Shown here piece by piece: positions 17,286 to 26,790 of a DNA stretch of 64,000 nt. Origin of the DNA: SM1-73 sp964588305 (GTDB lineage: Bacteria; Zixibacteria; MSB-5A5; SM1-73); assembly GCA_964588305.1 (NCBI GenBank), contig CAZPOP010000011.1:1-64000 (forward strand). The letters are read 5' to 3'. Made by a program: the position numbers and the translations under genes. The notes below the pieces were generated by a model. That model saw only the letters and a list, made by a program, of their open reading frames with translations, searched no databases and was not told the origin of the DNA. Positions within the stretch are counted from its first letter, which is position 1; each line of letters starts with the position of its first letter.

Positions 17286-18410
17286 TTATGGGCCCATCTT
17301 ACCTAAGATTCGCCGAGATGGCACGTATCTGGTTTGTCTGGATATGTTCAAAAGCACACCAATGCCCATAGAGGAAAAGATCAAAGATGACCCGCCATAG
17401 CTTATGAAGGGCATAGGTATGCCGGTGGTGGGCAAGAGCCCCACCACCACTCCGGCGTTGATCAAGGCACACACAAATATGCAGCAGGTTATTCCCAAGG
17501 CTAAGAAGAAGCCGAAATCATCGGGGGCCCGGTTGGCTATGGATAACCCTCTCAACGCCAGGATGAAAAGCAAGAGCATGATGGAGGAACAGGTCACGAA
17601 TCCCCCCTCCTCTCCTATGGTGGCCATGATGAAATCGGTGTGCGGCTCAGGGAGAAAGAAAAGCTTCTGTTTTCCCTCTCCTAAGCCTGCTCCGAGGATC
17701 CCCCCGGAGCCCAAACCCAGAACGGACTGCTTCATCTGATAGCTTCCTTCCAAGGGATGTTGAATCGACTTCAGGTAGTCATCCACCCTTTGCTTTTTGT
17801 ACCCGAAAGCGAAAACCAGGACAAAGATGGCAAGTGCCAGAGGAGCGGAGATCAAGAAAAGATGCTTGACTTTGGTTCCCGCCACGAAGAGCATCACCAG
17901 GAAAACTGCGGAGAGGGAAATGACCGCTCCCAAGTGAGGCTCTTTCATGATCAAGAAGGAAGCCACTCCTAAAATCAAGAAATAAGGCAATAGGACATAT
18001 TTGAGATTCTTGATTTTGGTCTTCCTTTTGCTTAAAGAATGCGCCATGAACAGAACCAAGGCGTATTTGAAAAGCTCGGAGGGTTGGAATACAAAAAGCC
18101 CAGCCTTTATCCATCGAGCCGCCCCTTTGGTGGGTGGAGAAAAGAGGACTACCACCAAAAGGATCAGTGAGCCGAGCAAACACAAATTGGCGAATTTCTC
18201 ATATTTGTGATAGTCTATTTTGGTTAGGGCAAAGATCAGAAGCAAAGACATGCCTGCCCACAATATCTGTTTTTTGACGAAGAAAGTGGAGCTGTCGAAT
18301 TTCTTATCTGCCAGGATGGCGGACCCGGAGTAAACCATAACCGTGCCTATGGAGATCAAGACTAGGACTACCAGCAGCAGAAGATAATCTGGTCTGGATT
18401 TATCTATCAT
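17286..18410 (-). CDS. ftsW: Septal peptidoglycan glycosyltransferase FtsW
   Basis: SEDS-family polymerase with about ten membrane segments that polymerises lipid II at the septum together with FtsI. The family motifs are visible: KGAARWIKAGLFVFQPSE (near residue 92), GEGKQKLFFLPEPHTDF (near 265) and the C-terminal LLPTTGIPMPFISYGGSS. The start is the ATG at 18410; a TTG two codons upstream is the alternative, and neither has a strong ribosome site. Its place between murD and murG supports FtsW rather than RodA. Confidence 0.94.
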   Translation of the reverse strand: MIDKSRPDYLLLLVVLVLISIGTVMVYSGSAILADKKFDSSTFFVKKQILWAGMSLLLIFALTKIDYHKYEKFANLCLLGSLILLVVVLFSPPTKGAARWIKAGLFVFQPSELFKYALVLFMAHSLSKRKTKIKNLKYVLLPYFLILGVASFLIMKEPHLGAVISLSAVFLVMLFVAGTKVKHLFLISAPLALAIFVLVFAFGYKKQRVDDYLKSIQHPLEGSYQMKQSVLGLGSGGILGAGLGEGKQKLFFLPEPHTDFIMATIGEEGGFVTCSSIMLLLFILALRGLSIANRAPDDFGFFLALGITCCIFVCALINAGVVVGLLPTTGIPMPFISYGGSSLIFSSMGIGVLLNISRQTRYVPSRRILGKMGP

Positions 18411-18515
18411 TCTCAAATCCCAAAATCTCTGAGGTTACCGTAACCATCCTGCCATCAAAGAACAACGTCAAGCCAAAGCAGATCCACTTTGCGACGTCGA
18501 TATTTTAGTCAATCC

Positions 18516-19889
18516 TCAACCATCCATCGTTTCGGCCAGACTTCGCACTGAACTCTTGAATACCTCTCCCCGATGCTGGTAGTCTTTGAACATGTCAAAG
18601 CTGGCACAGGCCGGCGAGAGCAAAACCGTATCTCCCGCTTCCGCCTTTTCGAAGCTCAATTTTACTGCCTCCTCTAACGAAGGGGAATGGAGAGTTGGAA
18701 CCTGGTCGCTTAGAGCCTGATCGATTTTCTCCTTAGCCTCCCCGATCAAGATCAAAGCCTTCACCCTGCTTTTGACCAATTCCCTCAGTTTGGTGAAATC
18801 TCCTCCCTTGTCCTTTCCTCCGGCGATTAAGACGATGGGTTCCTTCACGCTCTGAAGAGCATACCATACCGATTCGACGTTGGTGGCCTTGGAGTCGTTC
18901 ACGAATTTGACTCCGGACAGGGTGGCCACCTCCTCCAATCGGTGTTCCACTCCTTTGAACCGCTTTAGGGTTTCCCTCATGGAGACGGGACTCACCTCCA
19001 GGACGGCACAGACGGCACAAGCCGCAGCGGCATTGGACAAATTGTGAGGTCCCTTGATTCCTATCTCCTTTGTGTCAATGATCTTCTCACCTTTCCCGTT
19101 CATCTTGTAAAGCAGCACTCCGTCTTTGACAAAAGCCCCCAGTTCCAATTCCTTTTTGGTACTGAAGAATATCTTCTTGCTCGAGGAATAAAGGGCAAGT
19201 TCCATGCTGTTTTTATCATCCGCATTTAGGACCGCAAAATCCGCATCCGTCTGGTTTTCGAAAATGCGCAGTTTTGCATCGATGTATGATTTCAGATCGG
19301 GATAGCGGTCCAGGTGATCCGCGCTGAGGTTCAACACTGCCGAGACGTATGGTTTGAACTCCTCGATTCTCTCCAGTTGAAAACTGGATAGTTCCAAAAC
19401 CAAGATTCCTTCCGGCGAGACTTTTTCCACCAGGCTTGAAAACGGGATGCCGATGTTTCCTCCTATCTGGCTCTCTTTTTTTTCCTCCTTGAGGATTTCC
19501 CCCACCAGAGTGGTGGTGGTGGTTTTTCCGTTGGACCCGGTGATCCCCACTATTTTGGCATCCGTCAGCCAGAATGCTACCTCTATCTCCGAAAAGACGG
19601 GTATTCCCCTCGTCTGGGCCTCTTTCAACATGGGGATGTCCAGAGGAACTCCCGGGCTGACGATCAGATAATCTATGTCGGTGATCGCCTTGGCGGTATG
19701 ACCATCTGTCTCGAAATCAATGCCAGATTCCGTCAATTGAGCCATTTCCGAGCTTAAAAGATTGCCTGACTTGACATCGGTGACAAAGATCGTTGCTCCC
19801 AGGCTTTTCAGAAGCTTGGCACAAGCTACACCGGATCTGGCCATCCCGAAAATTCCTACCTTTTTTCCTGTTACCCTGTCTTTCCTCAT
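18516..19889 (-). CDS. murD: UDP-MurNAc-L-alanine-D-glutamate ligase MurD
   Basis: ATP-dependent ligase that adds D-glutamate; about 457 residues. The N-terminal GIFGMARSGVACAK, the ATP loop GITGSNGKTTTTTLVG, LELSSFQLE, LNLSADHLDRY and the C-terminal FVNDSKATN and AGGKDKG are all typical of MurD. I chose the ATG at 19889; a TTG five codons upstream is possible because neither has a clear ribosome site. A 168-base gap containing a palindrome separates it from mraY. Confidence 0.95.
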   Translation of the reverse strand: MRKDRVTGKKVGIFGMARSGVACAKLLKSLGATIFVTDVKSGNLLSSEMAQLTESGIDFETDGHTAKAITDIDYLIVSPGVPLDIPMLKEAQTRGIPVFSEIEVAFWLTDAKIVGITGSNGKTTTTTLVGEILKEEKKESQIGGNIGIPFSSLVEKVSPEGILVLELSSFQLERIEEFKPYVSAVLNLSADHLDRYPDLKSYIDAKLRIFENQTDADFAVLNADDKNSMELALYSSSKKIFFSTKKELELGAFVKDGVLLYKMNGKGEKIIDTKEIGIKGPHNLSNAAAACAVCAVLEVSPVSMRETLKRFKGVEHRLEEVATLSGVKFVNDSKATNVESVWYALQSVKEPIVLIAGGKDKGGDFTKLRELVKSRVKALILIGEAKEKIDQALSDQVPTLHSPSLEEAVKLSFEKAEAGDTVLLSPACASFDMFKDYQHRGEVFKSSVRSLAETMDG

Positions 19890-19976
19890 TTTGAGCAAGC
19901 CCAAGAATTCAGTGACATTCTGGTTTTTCTAGAAACCTTGTCTTTAGGTGCTTCGACTCATAACCTGTTCCTGAAA

Positions 19977-19992
19977 GCCCAATGAATTGGGC
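19977..19992. repeat. Palindrome between mraY and murD
   Basis: GCCCAA / TTGGGC around TGAA. The central ATGAAT-like core matches the first hairpin of the 4445-4563 element, so it may be another copy of the same palindrome family. Confidence 0.4.
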
Positions 19993-20072
19993 AACTACAA
20001 ACCCTTTTGGCTATCCTGAAAGAGATCAAATTTAAAAGCGTAAAAAGTCGAGTTATGCATTGATCAAAGATA

Positions 20073-21158
20073 TCACCTTATTTTCAAAGTGCTTAAGGTC
20101 AGAAGGGCCAAGATCGCTCCGGCAATCCAGAAGCGAACGACCACCTGAGGTTCACTCCAGCCGGAAAGCTCAAAATGGTGATGCAGGGGTGCCATCCTGA
20201 AGACTCTCTTTCCCCATACCTGATAGGAGAACACCTGAATGATCACGGAGAGCGCCTCGACCACAAAGACGCCTCCCACGATCAAAAGGAGCATCTCCTT
20301 TTTTATCAAGATCGAGATGGCCCCAAAGGCTCCTCCCAAAGCCAAGGCTCCGGTATCACCCATGAAAACCTGAGCAGGATAGGCATTGAACCACAGGAAA
20401 CCCAAAGCAGCTCCCACCACCGCTCCGCAGAATATGGTGAGCTCTCCTGCACCGTCCAAGTATATTATGGAGAGATAGCGGGAGAAGTCGACCCGTCCGG
20501 TCATGTAGCATAAGCCGGCAAAGGCGAAGGCGCATAGACCGACAAGGCCTATGGCTAAGCCGTCCAAACCATCGGTTAAGTTCACCGCATTGGACGTTCC
20601 GGTGATTACCAAAATTACGAGAGGGATGTAAAACACCCCGAAATCGACGAAATAATTCTTTAAGAAGAGAATATCGGAGGCGGTCCCGAAATTTGCCGAA
20701 GGTGGAAAGGTTCGCAACAAAAGGCCCAAAAGCAGCCCTAAGGCAACCTGCCCAGCCAGCTTCTTTCTTCCCACCATACCCTTGGACTCATGTTTTACCG
20801 CCTTCAGGTAATCATCCATCAGACCCAAAAGCCCCATCCAGATGGTGACCAAGAGGATCAATTGGGTATAGGGGTTGGTCAGGTTGGCCCAGAGCAGAGT
20901 CGGAATGGCTACGGAGAGCAATATGATGATTCCGCCCATGGTAGGGGTTCCCGCTTTTGCCTGGTGGGTCGCAGGACCCTCTTCTCTGATCTTCTCCTGA
21001 ACGTGTCTTTCTTTCAGTTTTCTGATAATGAAGGGGCCCAGGATCAAGCTGATCAGAAGGGCGGTCAGGGTGGCGCAGGCGGTCCTGAAGGTGATATACC
21101 TGAAGATATTGAAGAACGAGATATGTTCACTTAACGGAAAAAGCAAGTGGTAAAGCAT
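20073..21158 (-). CDS. mraY: Phospho-MurNAc-pentapeptide transferase MraY
   Basis: Polytopic membrane enzyme, 361 residues and about ten membrane segments, that transfers phospho-MurNAc-pentapeptide to undecaprenyl phosphate to form lipid I. Visible are HQAKAGTPTMGGIIIL, the DDYLKAVK aspartate motif, NLTDGLDGLA with its catalytic Asp residues, and the C-terminal MAPLHHHFELSGWSEP with the histidine triplet. GGGGAGAAG precedes the ATG. A 195-base structured gap separates it from murF, unusual within a dcw operon. Confidence 0.97.
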   Translation of the reverse strand: MLYHLLFPLSEHISFFNIFRYITFRTACATLTALLISLILGPFIIRKLKERHVQEKIREEGPATHQAKAGTPTMGGIIILLSVAIPTLLWANLTNPYTQLILLVTIWMGLLGLMDDYLKAVKHESKGMVGRKKLAGQVALGLLLGLLLRTFPPSANFGTASDILFLKNYFVDFGVFYIPLVILVITGTSNAVNLTDGLDGLAIGLVGLCAFAFAGLCYMTGRVDFSRYLSIIYLDGAGELTIFCGAVVGAALGFLWFNAYPAQVFMGDTGALALGGAFGAISILIKKEMLLLIVGGVFVVEALSVIIQVFSYQVWGKRVFRMAPLHHHFELSGWSEPQVVVRFWIAGAILALLTLSTLKIR

Positions 21159-21175
21159 CTTCTCCCCTCTACCTG

Positions 21176-21336
21176 GTTCAGGTCCCCCTTACCCTGAACT
21201 CTGGCCAGGGATCCGAGAACCCGTGACCAATAAACTCCGATTCGTCAATCTCAGCACCTCAGCGAGGCTCTCCCGTGCAGCGATCTTTTGCGCGAGACGC
21301 CTGGTGCGGAGCCTCGGTACCAGACAAGCCTCGCTG
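21176..21336 (-). promoter_or_regulatory. Structured leader before mraY, candidate attenuator
   Basis: Just before the mraY ribosome site is a hairpin, GTTCAGG/CCTGAAC (21176-21199). Further up, CAGCGAGGCT (21260-21269) and AGCCTCGCTG (21327-21336) form a 10-bp perfect inverted repeat. The upstream arm can alternatively pair its GCAGCGA with a nearer TCGCTGC (about 21277-21283), which gives two competing folds. No T-run follows, so it is not a plain terminator. Function not known. Confidence 0.35.
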
Positions 21337-21353
21337 CTCCAACTTTCTTTAAG

Positions 21354-22760
21354 CTAATTTTGGCGACCATACAGACTCTTCAGATTTGAAACCACCTCTT
21401 CCAATCTCATCTTTCTTGAACCCTTGATCAAAACCAGATCCCCAGCCGTTAGATTCTCAAGCAGATAAGCACTCACGTTCTGGTTGTCATCAAAGGCCAA
21501 TATTCTCTTCCCCTTCATTCCATGCCGCCGGGCTCCCTCTCCGATGGCCAAAGAGTGTTTTCCCACGGTCAATAGGAGATCCACTCCGGATTCTACCACC
21601 GATCTTCCCAGTTTGAAATGATAGTCGAATGTCTTTTCCCCCAATTCCAGCATATCTCCTAACACTGCGATTTTTCTCCCCTGGCTTTTGGTTTGCTTCA
21701 GAGTCCTCAAAGCATTGGCCATAGAAACTGGATTGGCATTGTAGCTGTCATTTATGACCTTGATGTTGGCGAATCGGACCAACTCCATCCTCAGTTCGGA
21801 GGGCTGATATCTCTCCAGGCTTCGCTTTATATGCAACTCATCCACTCCCAAGAGCGACCCTACCGCAAAAGCAGCCAGAGCGTTGTACACATTATGCTCT
21901 CCCAGGAGCCTTAAGTTTATGTCGACTCTGCCGTTAACCTTGAAACGTATGTATCCCTCTTCGTTTGTGGTAATTTCACTTGCTCTGAAATCGGTTTCCT
22001 TTCCGATGGCGAAGCTTACAGTCTTTTCCTTTGCCTCTTTGATTCTTTCTGCCAGAAATTGATCGTCAGCATTCAAAACCGCAGTATGGGCGGGAGGCAT
22101 ATTGTCCAAAAGCTCGAATTTGGCTTGTGCGACTTTCTCCAGAGTCTCCATCGACTCTAAGTGTGCCGGTCCTATATTGGTAATGACTCCCAGGTCGGGT
22201 TTGGCCGTTTTGGTCAGAATTCCGATTTCTCCCGGATTGCTCATTCCCAGCTCTAGGGCCAAAACCTCTGTGTCTCTGTTCAGCTCAAATAAGGTCAAGG
22301 GAACGCCAATCAGATTGTTGTAACTTTTTATGGATTTCAAAACCTTGAATTCAGAAGACAAAACCTCTGCGATCATGTCCTTGGTGGTGGTTTTGCCATT
22401 GGTTCCGGTCACGGCCACAGCGGGAAGTTCAAACTTGTTTCTGTGCCAAGAGGCTATGTCCCTTAAAGCCTTCTTGGTGTCCTCCACCAACACCGCTGGT
22501 GTTCCTCTGAGTTCTTCTTTTCTAATCTGATCTATCTTCTCCTGTGACATAATCACCAAGCTTGCGCCTCCCTTGGTCGCTTCCGAAACAAACCGATGCC
22601 CGTCGAATCTTTCGCCTGGTATGGCCACAAAGAGATTTCCTTTTTTTATGGTGCGCGAGTCTATGCTTATTCCTCCGGCAATGGCCGAGCTTATTTCAGT
22701 ATTACTCCAGAGTTTTCCACCTGTTACCTTCAACACGTCGTTCAAAGAAATGATCAACAT
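21354..22760 (-). CDS. murF: UDP-MurNAc-tripeptide-D-Ala-D-Ala ligase MurF
   Basis: ATP-dependent ligase that adds the D-Ala-D-Ala dipeptide; 468 residues. Visible are IDSRTIKKGNLFVAIPG (N-terminal UDP-substrate domain), the ATP loop VTGTNGKTTTKDMIA, ELGMSNPGEI, NIGPAHLE, and VINDSYNANP in the C-terminal domain, all diagnostic of MurF. It follows murE after a 43-base gap. No ddl gene is present here, so the dipeptide must come from elsewhere in the genome. Confidence 0.96.
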   Translation of the reverse strand: MLIISLNDVLKVTGGKLWSNTEISSAIAGGISIDSRTIKKGNLFVAIPGERFDGHRFVSEATKGGASLVIMSQEKIDQIRKEELRGTPAVLVEDTKKALRDIASWHRNKFELPAVAVTGTNGKTTTKDMIAEVLSSEFKVLKSIKSYNNLIGVPLTLFELNRDTEVLALELGMSNPGEIGILTKTAKPDLGVITNIGPAHLESMETLEKVAQAKFELLDNMPPAHTAVLNADDQFLAERIKEAKEKTVSFAIGKETDFRASEITTNEEGYIRFKVNGRVDINLRLLGEHNVYNALAAFAVGSLLGVDELHIKRSLERYQPSELRMELVRFANIKVINDSYNANPVSMANALRTLKQTKSQGRKIAVLGDMLELGEKTFDYHFKLGRSVVESGVDLLLTVGKHSLAIGEGARRHGMKGKRILAFDDNQNVSAYLLENLTAGDLVLIKGSRKMRLEEVVSNLKSLYGRQN

Positions 22761-22803
22761 AAAAGCTGCTTTCGTGAACCTAAATTTGCGAACCTCTGTC
22801 CGC

Positions 22804-24276
22804 CTACTGCCTGGTGCCGACTGACGACTGCCTCAACAACTCCAGCACCGTCTCCTTGTCGGAGAAATGGGTTTTTCTGCCCTTTTTTATCTGATAATCC
22901 TCGTGCCCCTTACCTGCCAAGACCAAGCTGTCGCCCTTTTTGGCCATGCTCAGGGCTTTTTTTATTCCTTCTTTTCTGTCAATTATGATTTCAACCTTCT
23001 CTTTGCTTTTGATCCCCTGCATGATCTGATCTATTATCCTTTGCGGGTCTTCACCTCGGGGGTTGTCCTCGGTCAGAAAGATCCTGTCCGCCAAAAGGGA
23101 GGCTACCTTTCCCATCTCTGGCCTTTTACCTTGGTCTCTGTCGCCGCCGCAGCCGAAAAGCACCAAGAGTTGGCCCTTGGTCAGTCCTTTGACCGTTCTC
23201 AAAAGCCTCTCCAGAGCATTAGCGGTGTGGGCATAGTCAATCAATATGTTGAAGTCCTGTCCCGCCCCCATGTTCTCCATTCGTCCCGGGATCCCCTCGA
23301 CGGATTCTAAGCCGGATCTTATGCTTTCTGAGTCCACCTTAAGTGCGACTCCAACCGCTGCGCTGGCCAACGCGTTGTAGATGTTTGTTTCTCCCAGGAG
23401 TTTTAGATTTATCTCCATCTCTCCGTCGGCGGTCACCAAATGTATGTGAGAACCTTTCAGATCGCAGGAGAAACTTCTGGCGTAGAAGTCAGCCTGGTGG
23501 TCATTAACAGAGTAGGTCAGCCTGCGGGCTTTCGTTTTATCGTAGAAATATCTCCAGTTGGGGTCGTCTCTGTTTATCACCGCATAGCTTCTGTCGGAAA
23601 GCATCTCGAAGAGAAGCCCTTTTGATTCCTTATATGCGGAGAGGGTTTTGTGAAAGTCGAGATGTTCCCGGTCAAGGTTGGTGAAGACCGCGACGTCGAA
23701 ATCAACTCCGATCACCCTTTTTAGGGCCAGAGCGTGAGAGGATACCTCCATCACTGCCGAATCCGTTCCGCTTCCCAACATCTGAGAGAACATCCGCTGC
23801 AAATCCAGTGATTCCGGCGTGGTATTCGTCGCCGCCAGTTTCTTTCCTCCGACATAATAGGCTATGGTTCCGATGAGACTCACCCTTCTGCTGGCCTTCT
23901 CCAAAATCGATCTGACCAGATAGGTGATGGAGGTCTTGCCGTTGGTTCCGGTGATCCCCACCACCTTCAGCTTCTCTGAAGGAGAGTCAAAAAAAATGCA
24001 GCTTAGAAGCGCCAAAGCCTCTCGGCTGTCCGGCACGATGATTTTTACTTTGGCTTTGTAGTCACCATCTGCTTGCGCCACCACCCCTACGGCGCCCTTT
24101 TCCAGGGCTGAGTTTACGTACTTATGTCCATCCTCCTCGAATCCGGGAATGGCCACGAAAAGGTCTCCCGGGCCGACCTTGCGAGAATCGTATTCTATTT
24201 TTTCTATCTTTAGGTCAGTTTGCCCGGAGACTTTCTTTGAAGGTAGCGTCCCCAAAAGTTTTTTGAGATTACGCAC
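22804..24276 (-). CDS. murE: UDP-MurNAc-tripeptide synthetase MurE, meso-diaminopimelate type
   Basis: ATP-dependent ligase that adds the third stem-peptide residue; 490 residues. ITGTNGKTSITYLVRS is the ATP loop and TNLDREHLDFHKT the central motif. The C-terminal specificity motif reads TEDNPRGEDP; DNPR is the signature of enzymes that use meso-diaminopimelate rather than lysine, so the cell wall is likely A1gamma type. The start is GTG at 24276 after AGGAGAAG. Ten bases separate it from ftsI. Confidence 0.96.
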   Translation of the reverse strand: MRNLKKLLGTLPSKKVSGQTDLKIEKIEYDSRKVGPGDLFVAIPGFEEDGHKYVNSALEKGAVGVVAQADGDYKAKVKIIVPDSREALALLSCIFFDSPSEKLKVVGITGTNGKTSITYLVRSILEKASRRVSLIGTIAYYVGGKKLAATNTTPESLDLQRMFSQMLGSGTDSAVMEVSSHALALKRVIGVDFDVAVFTNLDREHLDFHKTLSAYKESKGLLFEMLSDRSYAVINRDDPNWRYFYDKTKARRLTYSVNDHQADFYARSFSCDLKGSHIHLVTADGEMEINLKLLGETNIYNALASAAVGVALKVDSESIRSGLESVEGIPGRMENMGAGQDFNILIDYAHTANALERLLRTVKGLTKGQLLVLFGCGGDRDQGKRPEMGKVASLLADRIFLTEDNPRGEDPQRIIDQIMQGIKSKEKVEIIIDRKEGIKKALSMAKKGDSLVLAGKGHEDYQIKKGRKTHFSDKETVLELLRQSSVGTRQ

Positions 24277-24286
24277 GATCTTCTCC

Positions 24287-26341
24287 TCACCGGGGCGAGC
24301 ATTCGATCAGACAGGTCTGTCGTTCATCCAAGAGCGTGTAAGGCTTGGGAACCTGTTTGGTCACCAGGCCGCTCCCGCTAAGCCGGACACGCAGCTTTTG
24401 GGCAAAAAAAGCTTTTACCGCTTCTCGGGCCGTCATCCCCAACACGTTGGGAACCACTGCACTTTTGCTGGCCGAAGATTCCGATTTCAGGTCAGAATTC
24501 GCTTCTCCCTGCGGAGAGATCAACATCTCTTTTGATCTCGAGACACGGAGTTGGTTCAGGCCTTGCTTGGATGTTACACATACAGCCAACTGAGATGAAT
24601 TGTCTTCCGCTCTCCCCAAGAAGGGTTCTCCCGTCAGGGCTAAGATTCGTTGGGTCGTGTTTTTGAATACCGGCGCGGCGGTCAGTCCGCCCAAATGCTG
24701 AGTCTTGGGGTTATCCAGGGTGATCAGACCCACCATCTTGGGATCATCTGCCGGGAAAAACCCCACAAAGGAGGCAATGTATTTACCGTCCTCGTATCCT
24801 CTTCCGTTTTGCTTTGCCTTTTGTGCCGTTCCGGTCTTTCCTCCGATCACCAATCCTTCCATCTTTGCTTTCTGTCCAGATCCAAGCGAGACCACGCCTT
24901 TCAGGAAATCGACCAAGGTAAAGGCGGTCTCCGAGCTTATCACTCGCCGCACCCTGGTGGGATGAAATGCCTTTAGGGTATCGCCACACTCATCCAGGAT
25001 GGTCTTGACCACGAAAGGCTTCATCAGGACACCATCGTTGGCAATGGCGGCATAAGCACAGACCAACTGCAAAGCCGTCAGCGATATTCCCTGTCCGAAG
25101 GCAATGGTGGATAAGACGAAATCAGGCCACCCTTCCGGAGGCGATATGAAACCTTTGGATTCGCCCGGCAAATCTATCCCCGTCTTTGTGCCCATGCCGA
25201 AATCACGAGCATATTTGTAGAGCGTTTCCTTACCCACCAGATTGGCTATCTTGGCCAGCGCAATATTGCTGGAGAAAATCACGCTCTCCCTGAAGGTGAG
25301 CCACTTATAGGGTTTGACATCATGAATAATCCTTCTGCCGATTTTAAATCTTCCTTCTTCGGCATAAATGCTGTCCTCCGGCATTAGGATTTTCTCTTCC
25401 AACGCCGCGGCTGCGGTGATGATCTTGAAGGTGGAACCGGGTTCGAAATTATCACTTATGGTTCTGTTTTTTACGGGAAGCTCGCAGTTCTCAGTGCAGT
25501 ATACCATCGCCAGAATCTCCCCGCTTTCAGGATCCATGAAAACGGCGCTTCCTCCGTCCGCCTGGGTAAGGCGGATTCCCTCTTTCAGTTCTTCTTCTAT
25601 GATGGATTGCAATTCTATATCGATGGTGAGCCCAATGCTTTTTCCGGTCTCCGGTTGCTGGATAGGATATTCCGTGATGTGATAGGAATTCTTGTGTCCG
25701 TCCCTTTGGAAAACAGCTTTCCCGTTCTTTCCGGAAAGGTCTTTGTCATACTGAAGCTCCACTCCGGCCAATCCCTTGTTATCGATGTCGGTAAAGCCCA
25801 ATACGTCCTCTGCCAGCTTTCCCTGCAGATAATATCTCTTGGTCTCGTTTAAGACCCACACGCCCTCCAGTTTCCCTTGGCCAAGTTTGGATTTCGTTTT
25901 CTCGCTTTCCTTTTTTTCCACCTTTCTTTTGAGCCAGACAAAATTGTTGTCGGCTTTCAAACGGTTTTTCAAACTCCTGAAAGCTGCGTTGGAGGAACCG
26001 GCAAACGCACGAGCCACCGACTTTACGTTTTTCACACTCTCTGGAATAGCAAAAAAGGACTCTACCGGCAGATTGACGGTTAAAAGCCTGCCGTTTCGGT
26101 CGTATAGGAGTCCTCTGCTAGCCTCCAGTTTTATGTGGAGCTGATGTTGTTTAGAGGCTGCGTTTTTATATTCGTCTCCCTTTAGAACCTGGAAATAAAA
26201 GAAGCGGGACAGGATAAGAAGCCAGAAAAGCATTCCCATCAAAAAGATGAAGGCACCTCTTCTTTTTGTGGTTTTGGTCCACCTGCTTGGCGAACGGCTT
26301 CGGCGGGGGTTATCATAAAAGGTCTTTGCTCTATTGGTCAT
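24287..26341 (-). CDS. ftsI: Septal transpeptidase FtsI (class B PBP) with one PASTA domain
   Basis: A class B penicillin-binding protein, 684 residues, cross-linking septal peptidoglycan. One membrane segment (about residues 29-48) is followed by the pedestal domain. The transpeptidase motifs are SxxK as GSTFK (near 303), SxN as SSN (near 360) and KTG as GGKTGTAQ (near 500). The C-terminal 60 residues (VPNVLGMTAREAVKAF onward) are a single PASTA domain, common in Gram-positive septal or sporulation PBPs and seen in several FCB lineages, which may bind muropeptides or tune activity. Placed between ftsL and murE. Confidence 0.95.
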   Translation of the reverse strand: MTNRAKTFYDNPRRSRSPSRWTKTTKRRGAFIFLMGMLFWLLILSRFFYFQVLKGDEYKNAASKQHQLHIKLEASRGLLYDRNGRLLTVNLPVESFFAIPESVKNVKSVARAFAGSSNAAFRSLKNRLKADNNFVWLKRKVEKKESEKTKSKLGQGKLEGVWVLNETKRYYLQGKLAEDVLGFTDIDNKGLAGVELQYDKDLSGKNGKAVFQRDGHKNSYHITEYPIQQPETGKSIGLTIDIELQSIIEEELKEGIRLTQADGGSAVFMDPESGEILAMVYCTENCELPVKNRTISDNFEPGSTFKIITAAAALEEKILMPEDSIYAEEGRFKIGRRIIHDVKPYKWLTFRESVIFSSNIALAKIANLVGKETLYKYARDFGMGTKTGIDLPGESKGFISPPEGWPDFVLSTIAFGQGISLTALQLVCAYAAIANDGVLMKPFVVKTILDECGDTLKAFHPTRVRRVISSETAFTLVDFLKGVVSLGSGQKAKMEGLVIGGKTGTAQKAKQNGRGYEDGKYIASFVGFFPADDPKMVGLITLDNPKTQHLGGLTAAPVFKNTTQRILALTGEPFLGRAEDNSSQLAVCVTSKQGLNQLRVSRSKEMLISPQGEANSDLKSESSASKSAVVPNVLGMTAREAVKAFFAQKLRVRLSGSGLVTKQVPKPYTLLDERQTCLIECSPR

Positions 26342-26355
26342 CTTGGACCTCGACT

Positions 26356-26760
26356 CTATCTCAAGGACAGGATACTTGTCCCAGTCCCCTTGAGCGTGCC
26401 CCAGACATCGTCAATCCAGCTCTCCCCTTTGAAATCTGCTGAATTAAGTGCCTCGGAGACGACTTCTATCTGCTCCAGAGAAGGATATAGAAAGCCCATC
26501 TTTTTGGCCAGCTTCTCTATGCGCTCCACCGAGCTTAAAGAAGCCACCTCCACCTGAATATACTTGTATTCCTTTTGCTGGTTGTCAATCTGCACATTCA
26601 GTCTCTTGATTTCGTTGGCGAAGGTGAGGACCGTCACCCTCTGCCAGATGTAGACAATGGAAAGAAAGATCAACATTAGAAGAACCACAAAAACCTTCAG
26701 GCGAAAGCTCTTCTCTTTTTTGAGAGCAAGGTGACTTTTCCTAATCTTACGCTTTTTCAA
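26356..26760 (-). CDS. ftsL: Cell division protein FtsL-like
   Basis: 134 residues: Lys/Arg-rich cytoplasmic start, one membrane segment (about residues 22-42, VFVVLLMLIFLSIVYIW) and a periplasmic coiled coil with the SSVERIEKLAKKMGFLYP segment typical of FtsL. It should bridge FtsQ and the FtsWI synthase. The sequence is weakly conserved; the call rests on topology and its place between rsmH and ftsI. The start is TTG at 26760, about 8 bases after AGGAG; an ATG within that site is out of frame. Confidence 0.85.
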   Translation of the reverse strand: MKKRKIRKSHLALKKEKSFRLKVFVVLLMLIFLSIVYIWQRVTVLTFANEIKRLNVQIDNQQKEYKYIQVEVASLSSVERIEKLAKKMGFLYPSLEQIEVVSEALNSADFKGESWIDDVWGTLKGTGTSILSLR

Positions 26761-26790
26761 ACCGGCATCTCCTAAGGGTTCAATCCATTG

